A stretch of DNA of 54,784 nt from a virus, in IMG/VR virus record IMGVR_UViG_3300022932_000095, positions 1-54,784 of that record, one strand, 5' to 3'. The translations under genes and the position numbers were made by a program. Under the pieces are notes generated by a model that saw only the letters and a program-made list of their open reading frames with translations, was not told where the DNA came from and did not search any database. This document shows positions 14,994-24,624 of the stretch, in pieces; within the stretch, counting starts at the first letter, position 1, and each line of letters opens with the position of its first letter.

Positions 14994-17703
14994 GCTGGCA
15001 GCGGTTGGTTTTGACAAGGTAGGCGGGCAAATTAACAATATATCAAGAGGTCTTGACCCGTTAAATTCGTCTATAAAATCAGTTTCTCTGTCACTTGAAA
15101 AAGCGAACGCCAACTCCCTAGAATTAGAGAAAGAACTAAAAAATCTAGCCATTCAGTTTTCATCGGGGGCCATAACGGCAGAAAAGTACGCTAATGAGCA
15201 AAAAGACATAAGCCTGGCTTTGTCTAGCACGAGGTCAGCAGCTCAGGGCTATCAGGCACAGTTAACCAGTCTTAATTCAACTCTTTCAAGAGGTGTGACT
15301 CAGACTGACATAGCTGGAAATTCTGTAAAAAAATTAGCTGGTTATCATTCTGATTTTTCAAAAGGCATACGTAGTTCTAATGGGGTTGCGATAGAGTTTA
15401 ATAGGATAATACAAGATGCTCCGTTTGGAATTCAAGGTATAGGGAATAATATTCAGCAACTAACTGCTAACTATCAGCAATACGCCACTCAATTAAAGGC
15501 AATAGCAGCCGAACAAGGACAAACCGTTTCTACCACGCAAATATTAAAAGGGGCTTTTGGATCTATACTCAGCCCTCTGAACCTTTTAACTTTAGGGGTT
15601 TCAGCTGTAACCGCTGGTTGGACAGCATATACTATGTGGTCTCAAAAAAGTACTAAAGCTACAAAAGATTCAGAATCTGCTACTTTATCATATATAGACA
15701 CACTTAAAGGTGCTGCCAGAGCTCAACTAGAAGGGACTCAAAACGCACAAAAAGACCTAACAACATTAAATTTATTATACAGCGCATACCAAAATATAAA
15801 CATTCCGTTAAAAGAAAGGCGTTCTGCATATCGACAATTGCAACAAGAATACCCTGATTATTTCAAAAACATAGATTTTGAAAGAACTGCCAGCGAAAAA
15901 ACTAAAAAAGCCTACGACGATTTAACGGGTAGCATATTAGCTACTGCAAGGGCGAGGGCAGCAGCGAACTTAATTACTAAAAACTCAGAAAGGCAGTTAG
16001 AGAATGAAAACAAGAATATAGCAATACAAAAAAAGCTAGATGAAGCGAGTTTAAAGCTAAAGAAGACACTAGGTAACGTAGGTGAACTTTCCGCATTCGG
16101 CAATGCAGGTGTAGGAGCTGCCCAAGGACAGGGTGTCGCAGCCCTTAAAGCAAGGAGCGAACTGGTTACCGCGCCACTGTTAAAGAAGCAGAATGATTTA
16201 AGGACAGACAGTAATCTATTAACTCAGCAAAATTTACAGTTACAAAAATCAGTTAACTCAGAGATATCTAAAGGCGCTACTTTAATAGACTTAAGTAATT
16301 CGAAGTCAGAAAAAACAAAAAAACAACCAGTAAACAGGGTAGAGTCTATTGTATCTAAATCAGATAGAAGCGCTGCATTAGCCGGCTTAACTGATGCGGA
16401 TAAAGAAACAGAAACTATCCGTCAAAAGTATATATCCCTATACAATGATCTTTCTGTAAATGCAAAAAAATCAGCATCTGCAAGAGCTACTTATGAGTCT
16501 GATTTAGCCAATATACAGAAAAATGAGGCTATAGAGATTTCGGCTGTAATTTCAGCAGAAAATAAAAGAGTGGCTAATGAACTAGTTAGAATACAAAATG
16601 AATCAGGCGTTGTTATCTCTCAAAATAGAGAAAAAGAACTGGCTCAGGTTCAGAAGAATTATGACGAAGAAATATTAAAAGCCAGAGATTCATCTGACAT
16701 AATAGCCAAAATAAATGAAGTAAGATTTGCTAAGATAAACGAGATAAATGATAAATATGATTCCATAAGAGTAGAGAACGAATCAAAGCTTTATAGCAAA
16801 ATACAAGATATATCAGATAAGAATTTTACAGTAAACTTAAATTCATCCAAAAGAATAAGCGACAAAAACAAGGAGATTTTAAACGAAAGACTTAAGGATG
16901 TATCTGAATATTTTGACAAGCTAAGGAAGCTTAATACAAATGGGGATCTTGGACAAATAGTCTTAGGTGTGGCTGAGAGCGGAATAAAAGACAACATAAA
17001 AAGCAAAGAAAAGGCTTCTAATAATCCAGATAAAGAAGCCTCTATAAAGGTGATATCTGATCTAGCTAGTGGCTTTGGAACTAGGTTTTTCCAAACTTTG
17101 TCTTCTATAAACCAGCAAGCTGATGCGTCGTTCAGCAGTATAATCACAGAGCTAGGGTCATCTTTAGGCGGTATGCTGAATGACGTGTTTTCGACCCAAC
17201 TAAGCACTATACTTAAAAAACTCGTTGAAGGAACAGGAGTCAGCGCAACCCAGGCCGTAGCAGCACTTGCAGGAGTTGCAGGCGGGCTGGTATCAGGAAT
17301 AACACCTAAAACAAGTTATGCTGGTCAAGCAGCTGGCGGGGCTTTGACTGGAGCGGGAAGCGGTGCATTAATAGGTACCGGTTTCGGCCCTGCTGGCACA
17401 GTCATCGGTGCTATAGCCGGTGGCCTGATTGGAGCTATAGGAGGTATATTTGGAGCAAGCAAAGCAAGAAAACAAGAGGAGCTCCAAAGGAAGCAATTAG
17501 AGGAACAGCAAAAGCAAACTAAATTATTAGAAAGGCAAAATGCTTTGGCTTACACATCATCTATCATTGGTAGAATGACTACTGCTGGGGTGGTAACCGG
17601 TGTTGAGATTAATGAATTTGGGGCTGTAAGCACTAAAATAGCAGGCAACGACCTTGTTATACTGTTCGATAGAGTTGACACCGCCAGGAAAAGAGGAAGA
17701 TAG
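14974..17703 (+). CDS. Tail tape measure protein
   Basis: 909 residues, the second-longest phage ORF. N-terminal region MARLEIELAAVGFDKVGGQI and long helical, coiled-coil-rich stretches follow. A glycine/alanine-rich hydrophobic block lies near residues 780-830 (TGAGSGALIGTGFGPAG). No peptidase or lysozyme domain was seen. It sets tail length and enters the cell with the DNA. At roughly 1.5 angstrom per residue the tail would be about 135 nm, an inference from the known relation. Ends before a strong terminator. Confidence 0.88.
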   Translation: MARLEIELAAVGFDKVGGQINNISRGLDPLNSSIKSVSLSLEKANANSLELEKELKNLAIQFSSGAITAEKYANEQKDISLALSSTRSAAQGYQAQLTSLNSTLSRGVTQTDIAGNSVKKLAGYHSDFSKGIRSSNGVAIEFNRIIQDAPFGIQGIGNNIQQLTANYQQYATQLKAIAAEQGQTVSTTQILKGAFGSILSPLNLLTLGVSAVTAGWTAYTMWSQKSTKATKDSESATLSYIDTLKGAARAQLEGTQNAQKDLTTLNLLYSAYQNINIPLKERRSAYRQLQQEYPDYFKNIDFERTASEKTKKAYDDLTGSILATARARAAANLITKNSERQLENENKNIAIQKKLDEASLKLKKTLGNVGELSAFGNAGVGAAQGQGVAALKARSELVTAPLLKKQNDLRTDSNLLTQQNLQLQKSVNSEISKGATLIDLSNSKSEKTKKQPVNRVESIVSKSDRSAALAGLTDADKETETIRQKYISLYNDLSVNAKKSASARATYESDLANIQKNEAIEISAVISAENKRVANELVRIQNESGVVISQNREKELAQVQKNYDEEILKARDSSDIIAKINEVRFAKINEINDKYDSIRVENESKLYSKIQDISDKNFTVNLNSSKRISDKNKEILNERLKDVSEYFDKLRKLNTNGDLGQIVLGVAESGIKDNIKSKEKASNNPDKEASIKVISDLASGFGTRFFQTLSSINQQADASFSSIITELGSSLGGMLNDVFSTQLSTILKKLVEGTGVSATQAVAALAGVAGGLVSGITPKTSYAGQAAGGALTGAGSGALIGTGFGPAGTVIGAIAGGLIGAIGGIFGASKARKQEELQRKQLEEQQKQTKLLERQNALAYTSSIIGRMTTAGVVTGVEINEFGAVSTKIAGNDLVILFDRVDTARKRGR

Positions 17704-17719
17704 AAATACATCAATTTTT

Positions 17720-17755
17720 AAAACCTTGTTTAAGCTCACAAATAAACAGGGTTTT
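17720..17755 (+). terminator. Terminator after the tape measure gene
   Basis: 13-bp stem AAAACCTTGTTTA / TAAACAGGGTTTT with one T-G pair, a 10-base loop and following T. It separates the tape measure gene from the tail tip genes, so those may have their own or read-through transcription. Confidence 0.75.
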
Positions 17756-17775
17756 TATTTATATTTGCTTTTAAC

Positions 17776-19716
17776 ATGGGTGTAAAATACAGGGTTGCTT
17801 ATAGGGATTACTTTAATCAGGAGTGTAGGGTAGATATATATCCTAAGATTGAGTACACTGGAGACGTAATAATGTTAAGGGGCATAGAAGGACAAGCGTG
17901 TACGCTTGAAAGGGACTGTTCTGATGATCCAAATGAACCAATTATAAACACTAAAGCACTAATAAACGTATATCAAACAGAAGGGCTTCCTATTGACATA
18001 CAGGAGTTGCAACAGGCACAGGACAGAGATTTCATAGTTGAATCCTACATCAATAATAGCCTTGAATTTAAAGGCTTCCTGATACCAGATGGTATAAGAA
18101 GAATTTTTCAGGCTGCACCATTTGAACTAAACATGGTTGCTACTGATGGATTGATGTTATTAGATAACCTCAGGTACACCCATAACAATCTAACAGGCGG
18201 AAGATGTATTTTAAATTACTTTAGACAGATACTTTTTTCTGACAACAACCTAGGGTTGCCATTGCCTATCCAGTGGGTTAATGCGCTTAAAAATGCTAAC
18301 TTCCCTTTAGAGGACGATGTGTTTACCGGATCTTTAAGGTGGGCATCAAGAGGGGAGGGTTTTACAGATTATAACGGTAATGTTAAAACATGTCTTTACA
18401 TTCTTGAAAACATGCTTAGATCTATGCAATGCAGAATTGTACAGGACAAAGGGTTATGGAAAATAAAAAGAATAAACGACATAGTAACCGGTAGCTATGT
18501 TTACAGAGAAACTCCAGGCGTGCTAACTGGATTAGATGTGACGACTAGCGGGGTAGTAAGCGCGATTAAAACGATAGCAGGGAAGAATTACCCATCTGAT
18601 TACAGCTTCATTAATGAAGATGCCGAAATAACAGTAGCACCTCCACTAAACAGGGTAACCACTACATACGATCAGGATCAAAGAGATAACATACTACCTA
18701 ACGGTAATATGGATATTGTTTCATTTAGTCAACCTATATACTGGAATCTAACTGGCGGAACGAGTGGCTCTGTGGCAAGTTTTCAGTCCGTAGGTAGTTT
18801 AAGCAAGGCAGCGGGTCAGGCGGTTGAGGTAACGAATCCTGTGGGCGGTGGAGCGTGCAGATTTGAATTGGCAGATTTGTTTTTGCCTATTGACTCAGAT
18901 GTGCTATACACCTATATAAATGTAGGATTTAAATTTTCTATAATAAATGGAGCCACAATAGATCCGGATGGGTATATAGTTTGGGACTCTACGCCTTTTA
19001 CATTTAAATTAGTGTATTTTGCAGGAACTACAGCGTATTATCTCAATGAAAATGGATTCTGGGTCACTACTGAAACAAACATACAAATAACAGTGCCGAA
19101 ATTAAAGTTAAATGATGTGGCTCAAATAGATTTTAATGGTAAACAAGATATAATATTACCATTACCACAAATAATACCAATAGAGAAGGGAACAAACCCA
19201 TGTCTGTATCTTTCATTTAATATACCGGAGGGCCGTAAAGTCGTATTTGATGACATATATATAAATACAGATAACAATTCTGATGTATATGAAGCTTCAT
19301 ATGGAGGTGCAACGACGAATACAGCTAAAGAGGATTACTCGCTAAGAATCAGCTCGTCTCATAATGGTTTTTATGTATCCAATTTTATGACTAACTTTAG
19401 TCAGTCTGGGCAAGAGAAGTTTTTTATAGACGGTGATTTCACGGATACACTCACGGCTATAAATAGTCATTCTGTGATTAGAAATAGATATAAGTCATCT
19501 TTTATATTCAATGGATCTATTTATGGTCAATCGTATGAGTACGGTGAAATATATAATATACAAACGTTGGATAATAAAAATTTCTTACCCTTAAGAACGT
19601 CATGGAACACAGAAACAAATACTATAAACATGAGGTGCATTGAAGTGAGAAATGACAGTGTCAATATATATATGAAGCATTACGGTAAAAACGATCAGAC
19701 AGTTTTAAGTAACTAA
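17776..19716 (+). CDS. Tail tip / baseplate protein
   Basis: 646 residues. The N-terminal half (KYRVAYRDYFNQECRVDIYP onward) is strand-rich, as in distal tail proteins of Bacteroidota phages. Residues about 240-290 have the KGLWKIKRIND segment typical of tail hub regions, and the second half resembles a carbohydrate-binding jelly-roll. Its position after the tape measure gene supports a Dit/Tal-like hub. Exact equivalence to known proteins is not clear. Confidence 0.6.
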   Translation: MGVKYRVAYRDYFNQECRVDIYPKIEYTGDVIMLRGIEGQACTLERDCSDDPNEPIINTKALINVYQTEGLPIDIQELQQAQDRDFIVESYINNSLEFKGFLIPDGIRRIFQAAPFELNMVATDGLMLLDNLRYTHNNLTGGRCILNYFRQILFSDNNLGLPLPIQWVNALKNANFPLEDDVFTGSLRWASRGEGFTDYNGNVKTCLYILENMLRSMQCRIVQDKGLWKIKRINDIVTGSYVYRETPGVLTGLDVTTSGVVSAIKTIAGKNYPSDYSFINEDAEITVAPPLNRVTTTYDQDQRDNILPNGNMDIVSFSQPIYWNLTGGTSGSVASFQSVGSLSKAAGQAVEVTNPVGGGACRFELADLFLPIDSDVLYTYINVGFKFSIINGATIDPDGYIVWDSTPFTFKLVYFAGTTAYYLNENGFWVTTETNIQITVPKLKLNDVAQIDFNGKQDIILPLPQIIPIEKGTNPCLYLSFNIPEGRKVVFDDIYINTDNNSDVYEASYGGATTNTAKEDYSLRISSSHNGFYVSNFMTNFSQSGQEKFFIDGDFTDTLTAINSHSVIRNRYKSSFIFNGSIYGQSYEYGEIYNIQTLDNKNFLPLRTSWNTETNTINMRCIEVRNDSVNIYMKHYGKNDQTVLSN

Positions 19717-19721
19717 CAACT

Positions 19722-20231
19722 ATGGCAAAAAACATATTACCTGGAAATTTACTTGGGCTGGAGATAGACGGTAAGTTTATAGGTTGCGAGCTGTCTTGTG
19801 ATTTTAATTTTGAGACAGATCTTAGGCCGGCCTCCCCTGTCACTTCTGGTAGGTGGAAAGAAAGCATACCGGGAGTGAGATCTTGGTCTATATCTTTGAA
19901 CGCTAAAATGCTTATAAGACAATTAGATGGGATTAGTATAAACGCTGTTCTTAATGCATTCTTAACGGGTTCATTAATGAATGTAAGATATATGGTTACT
20001 GATCCGTCTTACCCCAATTTTGTCATATCAGGTAAAGCCTACGTGTTGAACGGGTCAATATCTGGATCAGCAGGCACTAAAGCAACATGGAGCACTACCC
20101 TTACAGGAAACGGGCCTTTCACAGTAGATGTAAATACAAATATAATTTATCTCTTAGCTACTGATGATGCTGGTCATACAATTATACAAGATGGAAATAA
20201 TAAATTAATACAAGATAAACATGGCAATTGA
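19722..20231 (+). CDS. Second tail-tube-like protein
   Basis: 169 residues. Start LPGNLLGLEIDGKFIGCELS, a SWSISLNAKMLIRQ strand and TTLTGNGPFTVD near the end mirror the plan of the tail tube protein at 13645. It may be a distal tube or hub adaptor ring. It overlaps the next gene by 11 bases. Confidence 0.6.
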   Translation: MAKNILPGNLLGLEIDGKFIGCELSCDFNFETDLRPASPVTSGRWKESIPGVRSWSISLNAKMLIRQLDGISINAVLNAFLTGSLMNVRYMVTDPSYPNFVISGKAYVLNGSISGSAGTKATWSTTLTGNGPFTVDVNTNIIYLLATDDAGHTIIQDGNNKLIQDKHGN

Positions 20232-22974
20232 TCCAACAATTACAGAAACCGTAATAATTCCAGAATTAGATACGGCAGCACTCGTACTAACTAATTACTT
20301 TGCTCATTCAACTACAAGTGGTAGCTTAAAAAAGGCAACCATAAACAGTTTGGCTATATTTTTAGCTCCATACGTATCTTCAATAGGTGCGAGTGGATTT
20401 ATACCGGTAACCAGCAGTACGCTACCAAACCCAACAACGGTAACTTCGGCTTATAGTATAGTTGGGGCTGGTACTTATACACAAACAACCGGTGATAGCT
20501 TAATTTTATCATCCCCGTTAAATGTAATATCCTGGAATGGGTCTACATGGAGTCTTGCAGAACAGATAACTATAGATTTAAATTTATATGCTAAAAAAAG
20601 CGATGTATTTAATGTTGTTCGATCAGCATCAGTCAATTTATTTAATAAAAATGCTGCAAAAAAAGGTTTTTATGTAGATCCTGACACGGGAGGGTTAATT
20701 CCTAATGCTGCATACTACTATTCAGAATACATACCTGTCACTGGTGGGCAGTCGTATGTAAAATTAGAGTTTCACGCCTGGTATGATGCCAATAATGTGT
20801 TTATATCCGGTGGGGTTACTCCTGGAGGAGCTTCTTTCGTTGCTCCTAGTAACGCGTCATATTTAAGGATGTCTGTGCATGAATCGTTAATAGACGGATG
20901 GCAGGTAGAAGCTGGAACGGCTAATACGCCTTACCAGGATTTCATATTGATAAACGGTTCTCAAATCAAAAAGAACACCCTTGCTTATGAAAAATTAATA
21001 TTCCAGCAATCAAAGAATTTATTTGACAAAGATACTGCCCTATTGGGGTATGTGATGAATCAATTTGGAACTCTTGGCGTTCCATCTCCTGATCCTTTAT
21101 ATTCTGTGTCTGACTTCATATTGGTAGATCAGCAAAAAACATATGTAATAAATCACCCGTCTTTTGTCACATTTTACTCTGACAGGAGTACGCCTTTAAT
21201 GGCAATAACAGTTAACGGGACAGCTCCATTGACGTTCTCTACTCCGCCTTTATGTAATTACGTTAGACTCAGTCCGCTTCCATATGATTCAGCAGATCAG
21301 GGCCCGTTCTCATTGTATGCATTCCAAATGGAATTAGGGTCTACCTCTACATCATATGAACCTTACTATAAATTTTCAGCCTCACAAGGTAAGGGTGCGG
21401 TCTTGTTGTCGTCGTATGGATTTGTTAAATCTACTAACCTGTTCAATAAAAAAACAGCTGTATCGGGTTACTACATATCGCCAACCACAGGCGGTCTTGT
21501 GGCTAATTCTGATTATTTTTTTAGCGACTACATACCTGTTAAGCCAAGCACTTCATATTCAAGTGTTAGTCTTCATGCTTTTTATGATGCAAACATGTTG
21601 TTTATATCTGGAGGTGCCCCGCCTACACCATCAACCGTGACTTCCCCATCCAATGCTGCCTATATAAGAATGAGCCCATATAAGACTCAGCTGGACAAAT
21701 GGCAGTTCCAAGAAGGGGCGACTAATACTGGATACGAACCGTTTGGGCTACTTATTGAAGCTGACAGGGTAAAATACGACGCAAATACAGGTACTTTAAC
21801 TACCCAATTGGTTGTGAAATCCGGGGGCACTGTAGGTGTAGATTGTGACTTTACAGACATAAAAACTGCACTTGACTCTATAGTAAATAACTCAAAAAAC
21901 AACCCTTACAGGATTTCAGTTAGAAACGGGGTCTATGATTTTAGTGGTCAGAGCTATAAGTATCTTGGTATTAAAAATTATGTTGAAATAGTTGGTCAAA
22001 CCAGAAGCGGAGTAAAAGTTATAAACAGAAAATCTTCTTATGACTTTTTTAATGCCGTTTTTGATGCAGAAGGGTATTCTAATAAAATAGAGTATGCGCT
22101 AATACAAAATATGACGCTCATATCTTATAATGGCAAAGGAGCGGTGCATATAGATACCGACTACAATCATCTTATAGACGGAGGCAGCATACATGTTGTT
22201 GATTGTGATCTAATTAACGAGAATACTTCTGGCATGGAAAATTATCAGGTTGCACTAGCTTGCGGTTTAGACTCAGGGCAGAGGGTTGTATGTAAAAATT
22301 TAAACTCAAATGGAATTTTATGGGCGCACAACAAAAACCATAGAGACGACAAAAGAGGTTTTGTATTTGAGCTATACAATTGCAGGATGCCATGGAATCA
22401 GATGTATGATGAATATAACTATAGCTATGATAAATTCATTATGCAAGGTTGTAGCCTAGAATACATCGATTTTGGACTAGATAACAGTCTTTCAACAAAA
22501 AGGTCATACACTGAATTTGCTATATCTGCCTTAATGACAGCTAATAATATAGGATACATTAAAGGCACAGATACAGCGTTGCCTGGGAATAGGTATGCGT
22601 TTTGGGATTCTGCTTTCGGAGGTAAATTCGGAATCAATGAAAGCAGTATACATATGTATTGTAAAAATACCTACGGGTCAACCATCAACAGAGATACTTT
22701 AGTTACAGGTGTTATAAATCAGACCAACGTTCAGCCGTGGTCTGATGGAGATTTCTTGTTCGGTCAAGCCCTCGACAATATTCCTTCTGGGGAATGGGGT
22801 ACAGTTCAGTATTCAGGAATTATTTTCGTTAACTCGAGCGGAGTTATATCTTTTAATGATAAGGTTACACTAAATTCATCAGGAAGAGCTGTAGTTGCAA
22901 CTGGGACAGACTTTATAGGGTATTCCATGAGCAGTGTCGTGTCAGATTCTACAATAAAAGTTAAGATTAAATAG
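20221..22974 (+). CDS. Tailspike/receptor-binding protein with beta-helix
   Basis: 917 residues. After an N-terminal attachment region there are three imperfect ~125-residue repeats beginning NLFNKNAAKKGFYV (about 140), NLFDKDTALLGYV (about 263) and NLFNKKTAVSGYY (about 403), each strand-rich with an F-L/YDAN motif. From about 535 a right-handed beta-helix of pectate-lyase type follows (GVDCDFTDIKTALDSIV), then a C-terminal tip. It is probably the receptor-binding depolymerase spike acting on a surface polysaccharide. Catalytic residues were not assigned. Confidence 0.72.
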   Translation: MAIDPTITETVIIPELDTAALVLTNYFAHSTTSGSLKKATINSLAIFLAPYVSSIGASGFIPVTSSTLPNPTTVTSAYSIVGAGTYTQTTGDSLILSSPLNVISWNGSTWSLAEQITIDLNLYAKKSDVFNVVRSASVNLFNKNAAKKGFYVDPDTGGLIPNAAYYYSEYIPVTGGQSYVKLEFHAWYDANNVFISGGVTPGGASFVAPSNASYLRMSVHESLIDGWQVEAGTANTPYQDFILINGSQIKKNTLAYEKLIFQQSKNLFDKDTALLGYVMNQFGTLGVPSPDPLYSVSDFILVDQQKTYVINHPSFVTFYSDRSTPLMAITVNGTAPLTFSTPPLCNYVRLSPLPYDSADQGPFSLYAFQMELGSTSTSYEPYYKFSASQGKGAVLLSSYGFVKSTNLFNKKTAVSGYYISPTTGGLVANSDYFFSDYIPVKPSTSYSSVSLHAFYDANMLFISGGAPPTPSTVTSPSNAAYIRMSPYKTQLDKWQFQEGATNTGYEPFGLLIEADRVKYDANTGTLTTQLVVKSGGTVGVDCDFTDIKTALDSIVNNSKNNPYRISVRNGVYDFSGQSYKYLGIKNYVEIVGQTRSGVKVINRKSSYDFFNAVFDAEGYSNKIEYALIQNMTLISYNGKGAVHIDTDYNHLIDGGSIHVVDCDLINENTSGMENYQVALACGLDSGQRVVCKNLNSNGILWAHNKNHRDDKRGFVFELYNCRMPWNQMYDEYNYSYDKFIMQGCSLEYIDFGLDNSLSTKRSYTEFAISALMTANNIGYIKGTDTALPGNRYAFWDSAFGGKFGINESSIHMYCKNTYGSTINRDTLVTGVINQTNVQPWSDGDFLFGQALDNIPSGEWGTVQYSGIIFVNSSGVISFNDKVTLNSSGRAVVATGTDFIGYSMSSVVSDSTIKVKIK

Positions 22975-22977
22975 AGT

Positions 22978-23016
22978 AATACCCCCGCATTCAATATAAT
23001 ATTTTGCGGGGGTATT
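22978..23016. terminator. Bidirectional terminator after the tailspike gene
   Basis: Perfect 12-bp stem AATACCCCCGCA / TGCGGGGGTATT, with T on both sides. It ends the tail operon and, on the other strand, the small leftward gene whose stop lies at 23017. Confidence 0.85.
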
Positions 23017-23172
23017 TTACTTAGGACTATATCTATAACTAGCCCCTGACATTTTGTTCCGAGTTTCTGTGCGACTTTCATCCCATTCTTGAGCTATTGT
23101 AATAGCCCTGTCAAATGCATATGCCAACATAATGAATAAAAACCATATTATCAAAAGTCTTCTATTTTTCAT
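23017..23172 (-). CDS. Small membrane protein, leftward
   Basis: 51 residues; one membrane segment near the N-terminus (LLIIWFLFIMLAYAF) then a charged tail. It is the only leftward gene between tail and lysis genes and ends exactly at the shared terminator. A lysis or exclusion role is possible but unsupported. Confidence 0.5.
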   Translation of the reverse strand: MKNRRLLIIWFLFIMLAYAFDRAITIAQEWDESRTETRNKMSGASYRYSPK

Positions 23173-23204
23173 TTTTTAATTGGATTATATTGTAAATTAT
23201 ACAT

Positions 23205-23309
23205 ATGGGGTACGGCTGGCAATGGACTCCAAAAAACACAACTAGATTTTCACCAAAATATTCACAAGAATCAGCTGTTACACTAACCCTTTTATTTGTA
23301 TTTTTATGA
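23205..23309 (+). CDS. Micro-ORF with hydrophobic C-terminus
   Basis: 34 residues: MGYGWQWTPKNTTRFSPKYS then a short hydrophobic end (TLTLLFVFL). Its stop overlaps the next micro-ORF start (ATGA). Not recognised. Confidence 0.35.
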   Translation: MGYGWQWTPKNTTRFSPKYSQESAVTLTLLFVFL

Positions 23310-23365
23310 ATCATTACGAACTCTATAATTACCATGAGCCTAATTTATACAAATTATGGTGGTAA
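23306..23365 (+). CDS. 19-residue micro-ORF
   Basis: MNHYELYNYHEPNLYKLWW; starts in ATGA overlap with the preceding micro-ORF. The coupling is the only evidence that it is translated. Confidence 0.25.
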   Translation: MNHYELYNYHEPNLYKLWW

Positions 23366-23402
23366 CATGTTATTGTAACTAAAACATTACAATTAATTTA
23401 AT

Positions 23403-23410
23403 TACATTTG
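23403..23410 (+). promoter_or_regulatory. Promoter -7 element before the lysis genes
   Basis: TACATTTG matches the TAnnTTTG element of Bacteroidota housekeeping promoters. No TTTG is seen at the -33 distance, so it may be weak or activator-dependent. Confidence 0.45.
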
Positions 23411-23436
23411 CTATACACCAATTTAATTAAAAATTT

Positions 23437-23493
23437 ATGCCAGATCCAGTTGTAACACCTCCTACTAAACCACCAGGTTCAGGAGTAAAATAA
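23437..23493 (+). CDS. 18-residue proline-rich micro-ORF
   Basis: MPDPVVTPPTKPPGSGVK, nine bases before the first lysis gene. It may be a real short peptide or a leader ORF. Confidence 0.3.
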   Translation: MPDPVVTPPTKPPGSGVK

Positions 23494-23501
23494 AAAAAAA
23501 C

Positions 23502-23858
23502 ATGAAGATAGCCGTTTTATTCACTTATGTTATGCTCTTCCTTGTACATCAAATGTTTGGTGATAACGGATATTTGTGGTCTGGATTCTATACAGTATTA
23601 CACTTATTGATGATATCAGCATTATGCAGGTTTGAGGCAGATAGCGTAAATAATGGGGAAGAAAAACGGCTATTTTTTAATTACATATCATACTTGTCAT
23701 TAGGGAACGCTGTATATGCATCTATTTGTTCTGTAAAAAATCATTTAGACGGTAAAGCTGGGGCTCAATGGGTCATATTCCATACTGATCTATCAGCTTG
23801 GGTTATAGGGTTAGGTTTTGGTATGTTTTTAGTGCATTTAGCTTTAAAAACGAAATGA
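23502..23858 (+). CDS. Membrane protein of the lysis region
   Basis: 118 residues with three to four hydrophobic segments (about 3-20, 25-42, 60-75, 90-115). Not assigned to a holin family. Its stop overlaps the next start (ATGA), and the four following genes include an endolysin, so a holin or holin-partner role is inferred from context. Confidence 0.55.
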   Translation: MKIAVLFTYVMLFLVHQMFGDNGYLWSGFYTVLHLLMISALCRFEADSVNNGEEKRLFFNYISYLSLGNAVYASICSVKNHLDGKAGAQWVIFHTDLSAWVIGLGFGMFLVHLALKTK

Positions 23859-24262
23859 GCTTAACTATGAAGATGCTTCTGGCTTATATAGACTTTTTCC
23901 TTGTGTATATCCTTATTACACCTTTAAATATGGGGTGGACTGCTTGGCTGTGGTACTCTCTTTGTGTCATACTTGCGTTTTCCTTGAGACTAGGGATAGA
24001 GTTTAATAAAAATAGATTGACATGGAAAAATGGCCTCGTTCAATCTATATATACAATAACCTGGTGTTTTTTTTCGGTACTGGTGTGGTATACATTTTTA
24101 CTTTATAAGAGTGGGTTTGAAATATATTTATTTGTAAATTCTTTATTTGCAGTATTTATTGTTGGTGAAGCCGAAAAGGTTTTTGAGAAAGGATTTAAAA
24201 GGTGGTTGTCAGAGAAAGTGGGCACGGTGCTTGCGACTCATAAACAGGAGGATAAACCATGA
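23855..24262 (+). CDS. Putative holin
   Basis: 135 residues from the ATG in the ATGA overlap; an earlier start inside the previous gene is rejected. Four hydrophobic segments and a charged C-terminal helix ending in KQEDKP fit larger holins of Bacteroidota phages. Function inferred from position before the endolysin. Confidence 0.55.
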   Translation: MSLTMKMLLAYIDFFLVYILITPLNMGWTAWLWYSLCVILAFSLRLGIEFNKNRLTWKNGLVQSIYTITWCFFSVLVWYTFLLYKSGFEIYLFVNSLFAVFIVGEAEKVFEKGFKRWLSEKVGTVLATHKQEDKP

Positions 24263-24624
24263 ACATACCACAAATAGCAGGATTTATATTGATATGCCTA
24301 ATGATAGGTATTGTTTTCTTAGGTACAAAGTTCGTATCTAAGGCTAGATATAAAGGTCACGGGATATATTACCTAACAATAAATGCATTTTTTAGAGGGC
24401 AAGACGACTACAAAGGATGGTTAAGAGAAAACAGGGTGTATCATTGGGTAATCATTCTTATCGTATCTCTTATACCCACAATATTATTGTTAATAGAGCC
24501 GTTCAGGCAAAATAAAATGCTAATAAGACCAGAAGCATCTGTTTTTATAAATGTTTTGCTATGGGTATCAGTATTTAAAACTTATAGATGGTTGTTTGAT
24601 AAAATAAATAAAACACATGACTAG
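24259..24624 (+). CDS. Membrane protein of the lysis region
   Basis: 121 residues, with a membrane segment at the N-terminus (AGFILICLMIGIVFLG), a soluble middle, and two more segments (about 66-84, 95-112). Overlaps both neighbours. No family recognised. Confidence 0.5.
   Translation: MNIPQIAGFILICLMIGIVFLGTKFVSKARYKGHGIYYLTINAFFRGQDDYKGWLRENRVYHWVIILIVSLIPTILLLIEPFRQNKMLIRPEASVFINVLLWVSVFKTYRWLFDKINKTHD

Noticed and set aside
16791-17207. Leftward 138-codon ORF inside the tape measure gene
   Set aside because: Antisense shadow of a helical coding region, serine- and leucine-rich as expected for such frames.
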